A DNA stretch of 47,002 nucleotides from a virus, in IMG/VR virus record IMGVR_UViG_3300025309_000020, positions 1 to 47,002 of that record; one strand, given 5' to 3'. The notes below the pieces were generated by a model, which saw nothing but the letters and a program-made list of their open reading frames with translations, did no database searches and had not been told where the DNA came from. This document shows, one piece after another, positions 27,407 to 36,797 of the stretch. The first letter of the stretch is position 1. Each line of letters begins with the position of its first letter. Position numbers and translations under genes: made by a program.

Positions 27407-28029
27407 AAAGCCCCCCCGGAAAAATTATCAATCGCTGGATTATCTCCGCTACCTCTAGTCCAGTGCATCCCCACGTATTGGCCGGTAGAGTATGTAGCAT
27501 CAGACTTAGTGCCCTGACTGACATCGTCGATAAATAGTTCGAATGTGTTACCTGTGACGGTTAATTTAATCACTGATGATGAGGTTAAGGTAAGACCGGT
27601 CCAGGCACCCCCTCCCACATAAGCTCCGACAGTCGATCCGTTAAACGGATAGAGATACACTGTTGTTGCGTTCGATGCTTTAATCAGATACCCCGTAGTC
27701 CCGTTACACCTGAGGACCCCACCACCATATGCATTATCCCTACTATACTGTACATAGTGATCATCACTTCCAGTCGGTGTTTCGTGGTAGACAATGGCGG
27801 TCTGGAAGTTGGTGTTGCCTTTTGCCGTCCCGCTCGACACAACCATACCATATGATGTTATTGCTGTGTAATTGGTGCATCCTGTGGTTGTGCAAGCAGA
27901 GCTAAAATCGTCAACTATACTCCCGCCACTGTTTTGGATAGCCATCCCGACAACATTTCGAATCTGAGCAGTCCCGGCAAAACACGGAGCAGCGAACAGC
28001 AATAACGCTATGAGTATTTTAATTACCAT
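27403..28029 (-). CDS. Exported LamG/concanavalin-like beta-sandwich protein
   Basis: 208 residues from ATG 28029. Signal peptide MVIKILIALLLFAAPCFA, then a lectin-like jellyroll: DDHYVQYSRDN, GYLIKASNATTVYLYPFNG, TVTGNTFELFIDDVSQGTK and a terminal IDNFSGG. This is typical of carbohydrate-binding modules. It overlaps the lyase start by 4 nt, so it probably works with it as a sugar-binding partner. ATG 28029 overlaps the previous gene by 11 bp. Confidence 0.65.
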   Translation of the reverse strand: MVIKILIALLLFAAPCFAGTAQIRNVVGMAIQNSGGSIVDDFSSACTTTGCTNYTAITSYGMVVSSGTAKGNTNFQTAIVYHETPTGSDDHYVQYSRDNAYGGGVLRCNGTTGYLIKASNATTVYLYPFNGSTVGAYVGGGAWTGLTLTSSSVIKLTVTGNTFELFIDDVSQGTKSDATYSTGQYVGMHWTRGSGDNPAIDNFSGGAL

Positions 28030-28720
28030 CTGTCCAGTGCCCTCCAAGTACGGTTCCTGACCAGCAATATTGGCCATCTGCTGAGTAATATTGACAGCAG
28101 ATTGTATCGCCGGATTTGCTTGAGTTCGTAGCCTTGTCACCATCGGCCAGAGTCACACCATCGAGGATCATCTTGTCAGCGGCGTTAACATCTAGACTCA
28201 CCACGATATCCCCGATTGTGGTCACACAGTAGTTATGCCCTGGTGCTACCGCCTGAGCAGTCACGGTTGCCGCTGCGGTCACGTAGATTGTCCCGCCGAA
28301 TGCCTCATCAGCCAGGTCGGTGCCAATAGTGTAGTCTGCCGCTTTTGAGTTTGTCGGGCTGCCGTTGTAGTCGAGATATGCGGGATTTTCGCCTGCTGCA
28401 GCGGTGTAGGTTAAGCCGACACGGGCTTCGATGCCGACTAAGGCGGAAACGTCCTGTTTATCAGCCAGCGCATCCCCAATAGCAGCCTCAGCACTCGGTG
28501 CTGTGGTAGAGCCGCCTGCCGCTGTGGTGCGGACTGTGGCGAGTGCGGAGGGAGAGGCCCCGAGCGCGGTCAATGCTGCCCCTGCTGTGGTTGCGTTGGT
28601 CCCGCCTTTATCCACGTCCACCCCGCCGTTTGCATCGGCATCCAGTTCGACCGTGGCCATGGACGGGGCGGAAAAAAGAAATACAAGCGCTGCTATTGTA
28701 ATAATATTTTTCATTACCAT
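28019..28720 (-). CDS. Exported tail-fibre-like protein
   Basis: 233 residues. Signal peptide (MKNIITIAALVFLFSAPSMA), then KGGTNATTAGAALTALGA, a repeat unit typical of phage tail fibres. A beta-rich C-terminus follows with Cys near YCVTT, ICCQYY and YCWSG. A signal peptide on a fibre-like protein is unusual. Start is ATG 28720 or ATG 28714. Confidence 0.6.
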   Translation of the reverse strand: MVMKNIITIAALVFLFSAPSMATVELDADANGGVDVDKGGTNATTAGAALTALGASPSALATVRTTAAGGSTTAPSAEAAIGDALADKQDVSALVGIEARVGLTYTAAAGENPAYLDYNGSPTNSKAADYTIGTDLADEAFGGTIYVTAAATVTAQAVAPGHNYCVTTIGDIVVSLDVNAADKMILDGVTLADGDKATNSSKSGDTICCQYYSADGQYCWSGTVLGGHWTDGN

Positions 28721-29160
28721 GTTACCACCGGATCAGTGTTAAAGGTTGTATCGTCCCCACCAAAAGTAACCAGTTCGGGATCGCCCTCTTCGTGTGTTCT
28801 CGCCGTAAAAACATACTCCCGAGCGCCATCCGAGAAGAGCTGCGTGGCGGTCGTTTCGGTATCGTGCAGCGTCGCGTGGCTCATCACCAGAGTTTCCAGG
28901 AAGCGAGTCGCGGCGGTGATCGTTATCGCGCCGCTCTGAAACTCACCGCTGCCGTTGGCTCTGTGCAGTCCGTTGACGACTGATACCGTGCTGTCTACGG
29001 CTGGTCGCGGGGATGGGTACCATTTGCGGGAGATTACTTGCGCGTTGAGTTCGGCGTTGCGCTTGATACCGGGCGTGCTCGGTCGTCCGCCGACAAGCTC
29101 CATCGGCGAGCGCCTGGCCTGCCGCCGAAAACTCCGGGTGAACGGCCTAACCTGCGACAT
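28714..29160 (-). CDS. Hypothetical structural protein, 148 residues
   Basis: ATG 29160 overlaps the upstream stop by 14 bp. Basic N-terminus (RPFTRSFRRQARRSPMEL), beta-rich rest (GAITITAATRFLETLVMSHA). Possibly a tail-fibre connector. Not recognised. Confidence 0.5.
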   Translation of the reverse strand: MSQVRPFTRSFRRQARRSPMELVGGRPSTPGIKRNAELNAQVISRKWYPSPRPAVDSTVSVVNGLHRANGSGEFQSGAITITAATRFLETLVMSHATLHDTETTATQLFSDGAREYVFTARTHEEGDPELVTFGGDDTTFNTDPVVTW

Positions 29161-29470
29161 AGCCGACCACCAGATCCGCGTTGGAAGCGCCCATAATGAG
29201 CAGCTTGTAATTGCCGTAACCTTCGAACAGGATCTCGTTAATGTCGTAATCAACGTGCGTCAGCCGTCCGTGGCCTTCCGGTACCGGCTCGTAGGTTCCA
29301 TCGGAATTATCGGCTGTCGGCTGCTCGCTGTAAAGCCGTACCTCTTCGCCCGGGAGAATGGCGTTGGCCCCCGCCTTGGATACGATGATTCGCGTCGGCC
29401 CGGCAAGGGCTACTACTGCCGTGGTAGAGATGTCTTTCGTGGTCGCTATTTTCGTGCTTGAGTTGGCCAT
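29147..29470 (-). CDS. Hypothetical structural protein, 107 residues
   Basis: Beta-rich throughout (RIIVSKAGANAILPGEEV, GYGNYKLLIMGASNADLVV). It begins MANSSTKIATTKDISTTAVV with an AGGTGACAC ribosome-binding site like those of the capsid-cement gene. Small decoration or tail-tip role is possible. Not recognised. Confidence 0.55.
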   Translation of the reverse strand: MANSSTKIATTKDISTTAVVALAGPTRIIVSKAGANAILPGEEVRLYSEQPTADNSDGTYEPVPEGHGRLTHVDYDINEILFEGYGNYKLLIMGASNADLVVGYVAG

Positions 29471-29568
29471 GTGTCACCTATTTGTAATTTTGATCCTGAT
29501 ACCCCATACAATGCCTCTGCTCATGTTCAAACAGATATTGCCTGGCATAGCGCCTACTACCCATCAGT

Positions 29569-29592
29569 GTTAATACTTCTGGGAGTATTAAC
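29569..29592. repeat. 9-bp perfect hairpin between tail genes
   Basis: GTTAATACT-TCTGGG-AGTATTAAC lies in the 145-nt gap between two leftward tail genes. A 24-codon frame (29478-29552 approx.) also sits in this gap but has no convincing ribosome-binding site. There is no T run after the stem, so termination is doubtful. Confidence 0.55.
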
Positions 29593-29615
29593 AACTATTG
29601 AGCCGCTGTATGTCG

Positions 29616-29984
29616 TCATCGCAGTATATAGATTGCCATTTTAATCAAGATCCCTTTCACCGCTGCCTTGACTTCAACCATAGTCCCAGCTTTATCAATT
29701 TCGTTTGAGATATAATTTCTAACTTGTTCCGGGGTGTATTTGTCGATTCCGGACTCAATCTTCGCCGCCTCAATCTCGTTGAGCCGCTGTACTACAGCCG
29801 TGACGATTTGCTCCTGCGCGGCAATTTCTTCTGGAGTGCGGGTGTCAAATGGTTCGGTGATACCGCCCGCCTCAACCCATTGCCGGTATTCCTGCCATTG
29901 ATAAACGCCGGGGTATATGCCGGTAACACCTGATGTGAGGTTTTTTACCTTTGTGTGCTCTGGATTTGAGAATTTATATGTCAT
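29616..29984 (-). CDS. Tail-fibre assembly-like protein
   Basis: 122 residues. GVYQWQEYRQWVEAGGITEP, then FDTRTPEEIAAQEQIV, resembles the C-terminal half of phage tail-fibre assembly proteins. The rest is helical (VQRLNEIEAAKIESG, EVKAAVKGILIKM). Directly downstream of the fibre gene, which it overlaps by 4 nt. Confidence 0.55.
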   Translation of the reverse strand: MTYKFSNPEHTKVKNLTSGVTGIYPGVYQWQEYRQWVEAGGITEPFDTRTPEEIAAQEQIVTAVVQRLNEIEAAKIESGIDKYTPEQVRNYISNEIDKAGTMVEVKAAVKGILIKMAIYILR

Positions 29985-31258
29985 ACCTCATGCTCCAAAA
30001 TGATAGTGTCATCAGCAGAGTTCGGGAATGTGTCAAAAAGCCCGGTAGTGGTTACGGTTACTGTCATGTCAAACCCGGTCGCTTGCGGGCTTGATATAAT
30101 TGGTTGTGAGCAGTTTGCAACTGCCCATGTCCCCGCCTTTGCAACTGTCGGCGTCCCAGCCATCTCTGGGATAGATTTACGCATAACCATTGTCCCGCCG
30201 GTAGGCCCGTATCCATAAAAACCTGTCAAGGCGAGTTGGTTTGATCCTAACACCATATAATGTAAATTGCATAGTCGCCTTTCCTCTTCTTTGGTCCGAC
30301 GGTCAACTACAACCGGAGTTGAGGAGTTGTACAGATGCCAATCCGCAATATCAAAAGTTCCGGATTGGTTGCCGATACTCGCCGCCCTGCTCGCCATGTT
30401 GCCCCCAGCCTCAAACCAGACTTGACACTCCAGATAACCGGGTGTTGAGCCGATTGTTTTGCCGGAGATTGACGGGATTGGCACTGCCACCCAACACTGT
30501 TTCCAGGTAGTCAAGAGCGGCACCAGCACTGCGCCGATACCATGAATCTGAGCTGAACCGCCTGCGCCGAAATTTTGACTAAAGGCAACCGCAACGTTTT
30601 TCGCGGCGTCTGCTTTGGCCCAAAACATCGTACAAGCATAATCCCCGGCCAAGGTCCGGACTCGTAAAACCCGCTGTGATTTGTAACACTGCGCGTCGGC
30701 GCTGCTTGATGACGTTACTATTGTCCGAGCAAAATATTCTGGATTGCCTGGAACGTCGGTTTGCCCAACAGCAAAGGCCTGGCGGGAAAGCTCCCTCGGC
30801 GATTGGTAGCTATAATTTCTGAATCGATTTTCGCAACCAATATATGGAGTAATCGTACTCTGTGAGGTCCCATAGTCCCAATGGTCAAAATTGCCGTTGA
30901 TGAAATAATCACGGATGGTTGACGGGAGCCTGCCGGGAATTACCCAGCTTGTACCGTCGTCGGTTATGGGGTCAATGCCTTGGATACCTGTTCCAACACA
31001 TCGGTAATTTTGGCCATTGGTGCAGGCTACAACGTCAGGGAAGTTGTAGGTCGTGGCTGGAACGTAGGCGGCAATCGGCTCGGTCTGCGCCAGGCCTGCC
31101 AATAGCGTGTTGAGCTGTGCCAGGTTGGTATTCATCTGAGTAATAAAGGTCGCAAAAGAGCCGACGAAAGCAAATGAGAGGGGATCAAACACTTGCGCCG
31201 GAGTTCCAGGAACAGGGGCCGGTGGCATCTCGGATAAAAGACTAAATTCTATTGTCAT
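29981..31258 (-). CDS. Tail fibre / receptor-binding protein
   Basis: 425 residues. N-terminal attachment helix (FATFITQMNTNLAQLNTLLA), a small beta domain (PATTYNFPDVVACTNGQNY), then YFINGNFDHWDYGTSQ opening a long jellyroll-like region typical of phage fibre carbohydrate-binding domains. A helical segment with KEEERRLCNLHY and a final beta module end it. The receptor is probably a surface sugar; inferred from position after tail-tip genes. Confidence 0.75.
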   Translation of the reverse strand: MTIEFSLLSEMPPAPVPGTPAQVFDPLSFAFVGSFATFITQMNTNLAQLNTLLAGLAQTEPIAAYVPATTYNFPDVVACTNGQNYRCVGTGIQGIDPITDDGTSWVIPGRLPSTIRDYFINGNFDHWDYGTSQSTITPYIGCENRFRNYSYQSPRELSRQAFAVGQTDVPGNPEYFARTIVTSSSSADAQCYKSQRVLRVRTLAGDYACTMFWAKADAAKNVAVAFSQNFGAGGSAQIHGIGAVLVPLLTTWKQCWVAVPIPSISGKTIGSTPGYLECQVWFEAGGNMASRAASIGNQSGTFDIADWHLYNSSTPVVVDRRTKEEERRLCNLHYMVLGSNQLALTGFYGYGPTGGTMVMRKSIPEMAGTPTVAKAGTWAVANCSQPIISSPQATGFDMTVTVTTTGLFDTFPNSADDTIILEHEV

Positions 31259-31267
31259 ATTATAACC

Positions 31268-32434
31268 TTATGTTAAGCCTAAAACCGTCATTGAGCACCA
31301 CGAGTAATTTTCGGTCGGAACCTCAATATCGAAGTCGTCCCAAATTCCATACGTAATTGCACTACTATACCCTGATTCACTGATAAATGCAGTCTTTACC
31401 CCGCGCATTTCCTGAAAAAGTGTATAAGCGTAATCGACTTGAGCCCGTGTGAGCCGCATCGTAAAAGATGGTCGTTTTGCCCAGTAACCATCGGTCGCGG
31501 TAATCCTGCCGACAGAGTCTTCAGTCCTGTTTGAAAAATCACGCCCTTTCAGGTTAAAGCTGAATTTTTCCTGGCCGATATAGTTGGTCCTGCCGATTAT
31601 GGCCTTGCCGCACTTTGCCGTCTCGCCGGTCGCGGTGATAATTTTTATTATCAGCACTCCGGAATAAACGAGAATCGGTATTATCTGTGCTACATCTGGA
31701 ATGGTTTTTTTGATCCCGAAAAAGAATTCGTAAAGCGATGAAGTATTATTAAGGGTGTTGAATCCATAAGACAGATCAAGGGTGTTACTCCATAGCAGTT
31801 CAGTCTTTCCGGAATTCCATAGTTCAAACTCTACCCGAGCCCCGGCCAAACCGAAAAGCGTTACCGAATCGGCATTTGACACTGTGTGCTCGGTGATAAT
31901 CTCGGTGGTGTTGTCGGTCTGGGTATTGCCGTACTCGTCAAACATTGCGTGCTGATTTGTCGAGCCAATTTCCCGCCAGTAGCCAATCTCATCAACCGTT
32001 GTCACCTTCCAGGAATCATAGGTGCCGGTGCCGGTTACTGATGAGACCATAACCTGCATAAACCCGGTTGACGGCACATAGGCGGTTATTTCTCCCTGCA
32101 TCCTGAAGCTGAGCGGGGTTGATGTTTTGGTGATGGCAACCACCATTCCGACTTCAAAAGCAGCGTTGATTGCAACGGTCAGCGACTGTAGGCCGGTTCC
32201 GATAGTGAGCGAAGAATCACAGTAGTAAAACACCGTCCGTGGAACAAGCCAGCTTGCCGGAGGTTTATTGATGTTGTTCGATCTGGTCGCCTCATAAATC
32301 GTGTGCGGGAAACTGGTCGTTACCTGGCAACGTTGGCCGTAGGAAAAGTTGGTAGTCGTGTCCCATTCAGCCTCAGCGTTGGCGGCAACGTTCGTTGAAA
32401 CAAGGTTTATATCGTGTGGTGTGACTATTTTCAT
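31268..32434 (-). CDS. Tail-tip protein after the tape measure
   Basis: 388 residues. N-terminal WDTTTNFSYGQRCQVTTS is a short carbohydrate-binding-like repeat. Large beta-rich body, ending TYGIWDDFDIEVPTENYSWC. It directly follows the tape measure with a 4-nt overlap, so it is likely a distal-tail or hub component. Specific family not recognised. Confidence 0.65.
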   Translation of the reverse strand: MKIVTPHDINLVSTNVAANAEAEWDTTTNFSYGQRCQVTTSFPHTIYEATRSNNINKPPASWLVPRTVFYYCDSSLTIGTGLQSLTVAINAAFEVGMVVAITKTSTPLSFRMQGEITAYVPSTGFMQVMVSSVTGTGTYDSWKVTTVDEIGYWREIGSTNQHAMFDEYGNTQTDNTTEIITEHTVSNADSVTLFGLAGARVEFELWNSGKTELLWSNTLDLSYGFNTLNNTSSLYEFFFGIKKTIPDVAQIIPILVYSGVLIIKIITATGETAKCGKAIIGRTNYIGQEKFSFNLKGRDFSNRTEDSVGRITATDGYWAKRPSFTMRLTRAQVDYAYTLFQEMRGVKTAFISESGYSSAITYGIWDDFDIEVPTENYSWCSMTVLGLT

Positions 32435-35400
32435 GCCATTTGCACCCTGATAAGTTCGTCAACCGATTTGCGCACTTCCTTGATTCCTTTCACCATTGCC
32501 ACGAAATACTGTTTCATTTCGTCGGAGTTGCCGAACGTCCCATTTTTGATCGACCGGGAAAGAATCTGCATGGTGTCGGCGTCAATTACGCCCTCACCGA
32601 GTTGTGCTGAGATAAGGCCACGGTCGCCGTCGGGGATGATAACCCGGTCAATCAACCCGCCCTTCGCGTGGGAATATTCTTGTGGTACCTCCCACTCTTC
32701 GCCGGGCACAAAGTTCTGAATGTCTTCCCGGTCATAGCCGAGATCGGCAAGAGCTTGTTCGGATTGCTGCCGTACTGCCGCGTTTGCTGAATTCACCCCT
32801 GCTGCAGCGGCGTGAATGGTTGCCGCTGCGTTGGCCGAAGCTCCAGCCAGGCTGTAGATGCCATATTTCATGCCAATGAAGGCATCGGCAAGTTCATCAG
32901 CAACAAGCGGCACACCCATTGCAGCGGCGACATAATCAGCGGTGGATTGGATATTGTCCTCGGTGACCGGTCCGATACGTTCCATCTCCGCAACCATCGA
33001 GCGGAAAAGGTCGCTTTGATCAACCCACTTGCCGGAGGCCTGGTCGAATATCTGCATGGTAAAGCCCATCTGCCCAGATAACCCCTTGGCGGCGTTGGCG
33101 GTCAGCATAATACCGTCCGTTGCGTCGAGTGTTGCGGTCGAGAGGTCAAGCGCCTCGGTTGAAGTCGTTTTAAAGGCAAAAATCAGTTCATCGGCAAGAG
33201 AGGGGAATCCGGCTGCCGTTGCGATATACTCAGCGGTGGACTTGATGTTCGCCTCGGTTGTCGGATTCATCCGGTCCATTTCGTTGGTCATCTGAATGAA
33301 TAGGCCGGTCTGGTTCGACCATCGCTGTGAGGCTTCATCGAAAACATACATGGAGTAACCCATTGTGTCGTTGAGGCCGTGGTCGCCGGTAATCACATCG
33401 GTGAACATGAGAACACCGTCTGCCGCATTAATCGAAGCAGCCGTAACGTGCTCCATCTGCATTTCATAGTGACCCAAACTCTCAAGCGCTGCCGCTATTC
33501 TGGGGTCTGTTTCTACGGCGGTGAAGTCACCCCGCAAGCCAACATCCTCAAACGTACCAGGAGTTCTCTTCTTTCCGGTCCTGCTGAGGTCTCCAGCGAC
33601 AGTGTAATCATCCAGCATGTGCAGGGCCAGACCGAGGGCAATAAAGCCGGTCGTGATTGACGCCGCCCCCATACCAGCAGAAGCCCCTGAAGAACCTGCG
33701 TCAACTGCAAACTCGGCACCGTGAGCAGCAGCTGCCCCCCCGCTAGTCCCTGCGGCAGAGGAGGTGCCAATGATGCCGGTCGATGCTGATATTGATCCAG
33801 TAGTGGTACCAGTACCTACAGCCGCTCCAGCTCCTGTAGTTGTGGCGCCACCGGAGATAGCCGTCCAGGCAGGTGTCACAATGTTGGTCATGATTGCATC
33901 TTTGATCAATCCGAGAGCAACACTACTCGCCACCCCGCCAGCTACGTTTCCAGCGGTCGAACCGCCTGAAGATCCGCCAGCTGCCGGGGAAGAACTACCA
34001 AGAGTGAAAGAACTATTCCCGGTCCACCACTTACCGAGTTCGGTAGCAGCCCATATCGCCACCATTTCGGTAACAGCAGCGGCAAACTTGAAAACCATGT
34101 CGCCCAGGTAATCCCCGAATCGGACTAAAGCCTTATCCCAAAGCCCGCCCCAGGCACCCTCAATGCCGCCGAACTTTTTAATGAGGTAGTCACCAACTTC
34201 TGAGCGGAAGGTGTCGCGGATGTCCATGAATACGCCGTAGGAGACATCCCCCATAGTGGTGAAGTCGTTTTGCACTTCAATGAGTCCTGCTTTTACGCCA
34301 TCGACATACGAGCCGGAGGCAAGCAGGTTATCCCTTGCTGTTTGCCAGGCGTTTTCAACAATCTCGCGGTTTTTCTGCTTATACCACTCAAGGACTGCTT
34401 GCTGCGCGGCCTTGTCTTCCCCGGCCATTTGCAACTTTACTTGCAGTTCGGTGTCGAGCCGGTCCATGCTTCGTTGGGTCGCGTCCTTGCGATACGATTC
34501 AATTTCCTCTTCAAAGTCGATAATCTTCTGTGCTGCTTCGTCGGTGGATTCGGTTCTGATCTTTTCAAGGTGCATCCATGAGTCTTCCATCGATTCGATA
34601 CGAGCTTTATTATCACCGCTGTATTGTTCGTCGTATGACTGAATTTTCTCGATGGCGTCGGCGTGGTAGGCGGTGATTTTCTGCTGTGTTTCCTGATCGA
34701 GTGCGGCAACTTCGCGCATCTCGGCAACTTCAATTTCAAGAGCCTTGAGTTTGTAGTCTAGTTGCGATTGCACCGTTTCGTGAATTATACCATCTGACCA
34801 CAATGTCATAGCCACTCGGTCTGCATCATGTTGGGCCATCGATTGGTCAAGTTCGTCGTTGAGGTCTTCAAGTTTCTCGGCTGCCCGTTCCGCTTCGGCA
34901 ATCTCTTTATCGGCTTTGCGCACTGCGGCGGCGTCGCTTTTCTCAACTCGCTTTTCGACTGCGGCAAGTGACCTTTCAAGTAAGGCTTCTTCCTGCTCGG
35001 CGATTTCGATGTTAGCCTTGGCCATCTTGATGACCATTGCCTGATACTCGCCACCGCCCCGCGCTCGCTCCCTGGCCAGGTCGGTCTCAGCATAACTCAA
35101 GTCTTTTAGGCTCTGCTCAAGCCCTTTGATTTCAGCCTTTATTTCCCTAGCTTGCCACGCTTCGGTCTTGGGGAAAAAATGCCATCCTTCGCTTTGGCTT
35201 TTAAGCTTTGCTTGCAGCGATGCAATTTCATTCAGAATCTGTTCTTGCTCTGTCAACGCCCTGCCTGTTTCCGGATCGCGCAAGCCCCGCATGACATCGA
35301 CCAGCCTACCGACGGTTCCGGTAAAGGCAAAATACTTGTTGTCGAGCGACGTAAGGCTGAGATCCATCTCCCCGAAGCCCACGTCAACCTTACTCATTTG

Positions 35401-36501
35401 CTCATTTAGGACAATAAGCGCAGTTGCAGCCATGACATATGGGTTCGCGTTTGCAGCGGCGTTAAAAGCAAGTTGTGCAACCTTGGCAGCCAATAGATAC
35501 CCAGCAAGACTAACCAGCTCGCCACCATACTCTTTCACAAGATCTTTGCCTGTCTCGTAGGCATCGCGGAAGTCTTTCTGTAAGGTTTTGGCCATCGGCG
35601 TCAACTGGCCGTTGGTGTCCATCATCGAACGGTTAAAGTCTTTAGCAAGTCCGATCAGGTCTTTAAAAATCGGCTCGAAGGCACCCCGGAGAATCCGGTC
35701 GTGGATGGTCTGCATGGTAGAGCCGACCGTGGCCCATAAAGCATCGAGGTTGCCAATATCGGCCCCAAAGCCCTTCAAGAGAGCCCCGACGTTTTCAATC
35801 AAAGTGCCTTCACTCTTCCACAACACCAAATGCTCTTTAAGTTGTGGGTCGATGGCCTCAAGGAGTTTCGGTAAGCGATCGGTGGCGCGAATCTGGCCGT
35901 CAAGCAAAGCGTTAATTTCCTGTCGTAACTGGATGTCTTTGTTTTGGCCGGCGGTGACAAGTGCCAAGGCCGTGGCGATGTTGGTAAATCCTTCAACCTC
36001 TTTCTGATTATTCACGTCGAGAATGACGCCATGTTGCAGCATGGTCTGCGACATTACCTGCAGATCCTTGCCGGTGGCGATGGTCATCGCGTCCAGCTGT
36101 TCAAGTTTCTGATTAAGATAACCGGCGTACTCGTTGGCTTGCGCGAAGGCCCCGACAAAATCACCCTTCTGTGCTTGTTCGGAAAAAGTGACGATGAAAG
36201 CTGCCGATTGCGCTACGCCGAGATTGAAATCCTCGACTGCCGACAAACCTTTTTTGAACTCGTTGGCAAGTCCGTAAGTAACAGCTGAAGCCCCGCCAAA
36301 AGCGAGAGTATACACGCCAATGGTCGCCACCATATCCTTCATCTTCTGCGATGTCGAGTGGGCGGCGGTGGTGAGGGAGTTGAAACTCTTGGTTCCGGTT
36401 GCCCCGGTGGTGTTGAGTTCCGATCCGAGCTTTTTGACGGTGGTGATGGCCCCGGAGTCGTTGACCTTGATATCAATATTTATCGTGCTGGCGTTGCTCA
36501 T
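32431..36501 (-). CDS. Tail tape measure protein
   Basis: 1356 residues from ATG 36501 (GGGGAAGAA upstream). The first ~120 residues and the hydrophobic MVATIGVYTLAFGGASAVT start are typical. Long coiled coil around 480-560 (AAAVRKADKEIAEAERAAEK), and a Gly/Ala/Ser-rich hydrophobic region (~820-960). The C-terminus holds two tandem ~90-residue repeats at roughly 1020-1110 and 1120-1210 (TMGYSMYVFDEASQRW versus QMGFTMQIFDQASGKW). It sets tail length and is probably injected. At roughly 0.15 nm per residue it would suit a tail near 200 nm. Confidence 0.93.
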   Translation of the reverse strand: MSNASTINIDIKVNDSGAITTVKKLGSELNTTGATGTKSFNSLTTAAHSTSQKMKDMVATIGVYTLAFGGASAVTYGLANEFKKGLSAVEDFNLGVAQSAAFIVTFSEQAQKGDFVGAFAQANEYAGYLNQKLEQLDAMTIATGKDLQVMSQTMLQHGVILDVNNQKEVEGFTNIATALALVTAGQNKDIQLRQEINALLDGQIRATDRLPKLLEAIDPQLKEHLVLWKSEGTLIENVGALLKGFGADIGNLDALWATVGSTMQTIHDRILRGAFEPIFKDLIGLAKDFNRSMMDTNGQLTPMAKTLQKDFRDAYETGKDLVKEYGGELVSLAGYLLAAKVAQLAFNAAANANPYVMAATALIVLNEQMSKVDVGFGEMDLSLTSLDNKYFAFTGTVGRLVDVMRGLRDPETGRALTEQEQILNEIASLQAKLKSQSEGWHFFPKTEAWQAREIKAEIKGLEQSLKDLSYAETDLARERARGGGEYQAMVIKMAKANIEIAEQEEALLERSLAAVEKRVEKSDAAAVRKADKEIAEAERAAEKLEDLNDELDQSMAQHDADRVAMTLWSDGIIHETVQSQLDYKLKALEIEVAEMREVAALDQETQQKITAYHADAIEKIQSYDEQYSGDNKARIESMEDSWMHLEKIRTESTDEAAQKIIDFEEEIESYRKDATQRSMDRLDTELQVKLQMAGEDKAAQQAVLEWYKQKNREIVENAWQTARDNLLASGSYVDGVKAGLIEVQNDFTTMGDVSYGVFMDIRDTFRSEVGDYLIKKFGGIEGAWGGLWDKALVRFGDYLGDMVFKFAAAVTEMVAIWAATELGKWWTGNSSFTLGSSSPAAGGSSGGSTAGNVAGGVASSVALGLIKDAIMTNIVTPAWTAISGGATTTGAGAAVGTGTTTGSISASTGIIGTSSAAGTSGGAAAAHGAEFAVDAGSSGASAGMGAASITTGFIALGLALHMLDDYTVAGDLSRTGKKRTPGTFEDVGLRGDFTAVETDPRIAAALESLGHYEMQMEHVTAASINAADGVLMFTDVITGDHGLNDTMGYSMYVFDEASQRWSNQTGLFIQMTNEMDRMNPTTEANIKSTAEYIATAAGFPSLADELIFAFKTTSTEALDLSTATLDATDGIMLTANAAKGLSGQMGFTMQIFDQASGKWVDQSDLFRSMVAEMERIGPVTEDNIQSTADYVAAAMGVPLVADELADAFIGMKYGIYSLAGASANAAATIHAAAAGVNSANAAVRQQSEQALADLGYDREDIQNFVPGEEWEVPQEYSHAKGGLIDRVIIPDGDRGLISAQLGEGVIDADTMQILSRSIKNGTFGNSDEMKQYFVAMVKGIKEVRKSVDELIRVQMA

Positions 36502-36791
36502 TTCTTCCCCAACAGAGGACAAGTTACAGACGGTTTCAACACTTCCCTGATCCGTCCAAGGTCAATCCATTCGTCTATCGTCAGTTCGTCGTTATCGAGA
36601 TGATAGCCGCCGTCCTGTATGGCCTTCAAGTGAAGCAGTTTGACCGTATATTCGTGCAAATCAGACTGCTTCTTTTTCGGGCAATTCGCGCAAGCCCACT
36701 CAATGCCGTCCTCGCCGCAATCATCGAGGCACCCTGCAAGGTCTCGGGGGGTACAGAGCCCCCTTTTGATCGCGGCGAGGTCGTCACTTAC
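36498..36791 (-). CDS. Tail assembly chaperone T part (expressed as G-T by -1 frameshift)
   Basis: 97 codons in the -1 frame relative to the G gene, with no good start of its own. It begins VSDDLAAIKRGLCTPRDLAG and includes CLDDCGEDGIEWACANCPKK, a four-Cys cluster. Ribosomes slipping on GGGAAAG would produce a 235-residue G-T fusion. In lambda the G-T product binds the tape measure and tail tube subunits during assembly. Its stop overlaps the tape measure start. Confidence 0.85.
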   Translation of the reverse strand, partial: VSDDLAAIKRGLCTPRDLAGCLDDCGEDGIEWACANCPKKKQSDLHEYTVKLLHLKAIQDGGYHLDNDELTIDEWIDLGRIREVLKPSVTCPLLGKK

Positions 36792-36797
36792 TTTCCC
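36710..36797 (-). promoter_or_regulatory. Programmed -1 frameshift site with downstream RNA structure
   Basis: The slippery heptamer G-GGA-AAG (36797-36791), identical to lambda's, is followed immediately by the zero-frame TAA. Ten nt further a 9-bp stem CCTCGCCGC/GCGGCGAGG (36780-36772/36718-36710) encloses a GGGGG/CCCCC hairpin, forming a strong stimulator. Confidence 0.85.

Noticed and set aside
29478-29552. 24-codon frame in the gap before the 107-residue tail gene
   Set aside because: Weak ribosome-binding site and no coupling evidence; only noted under the hairpin entry.
33764-34111. Pro/Ala/Val-rich frame opposite the tape measure
   Set aside because: It mirrors the Gly/Ala/Thr-rich segment of the tape measure and has no translation signals.
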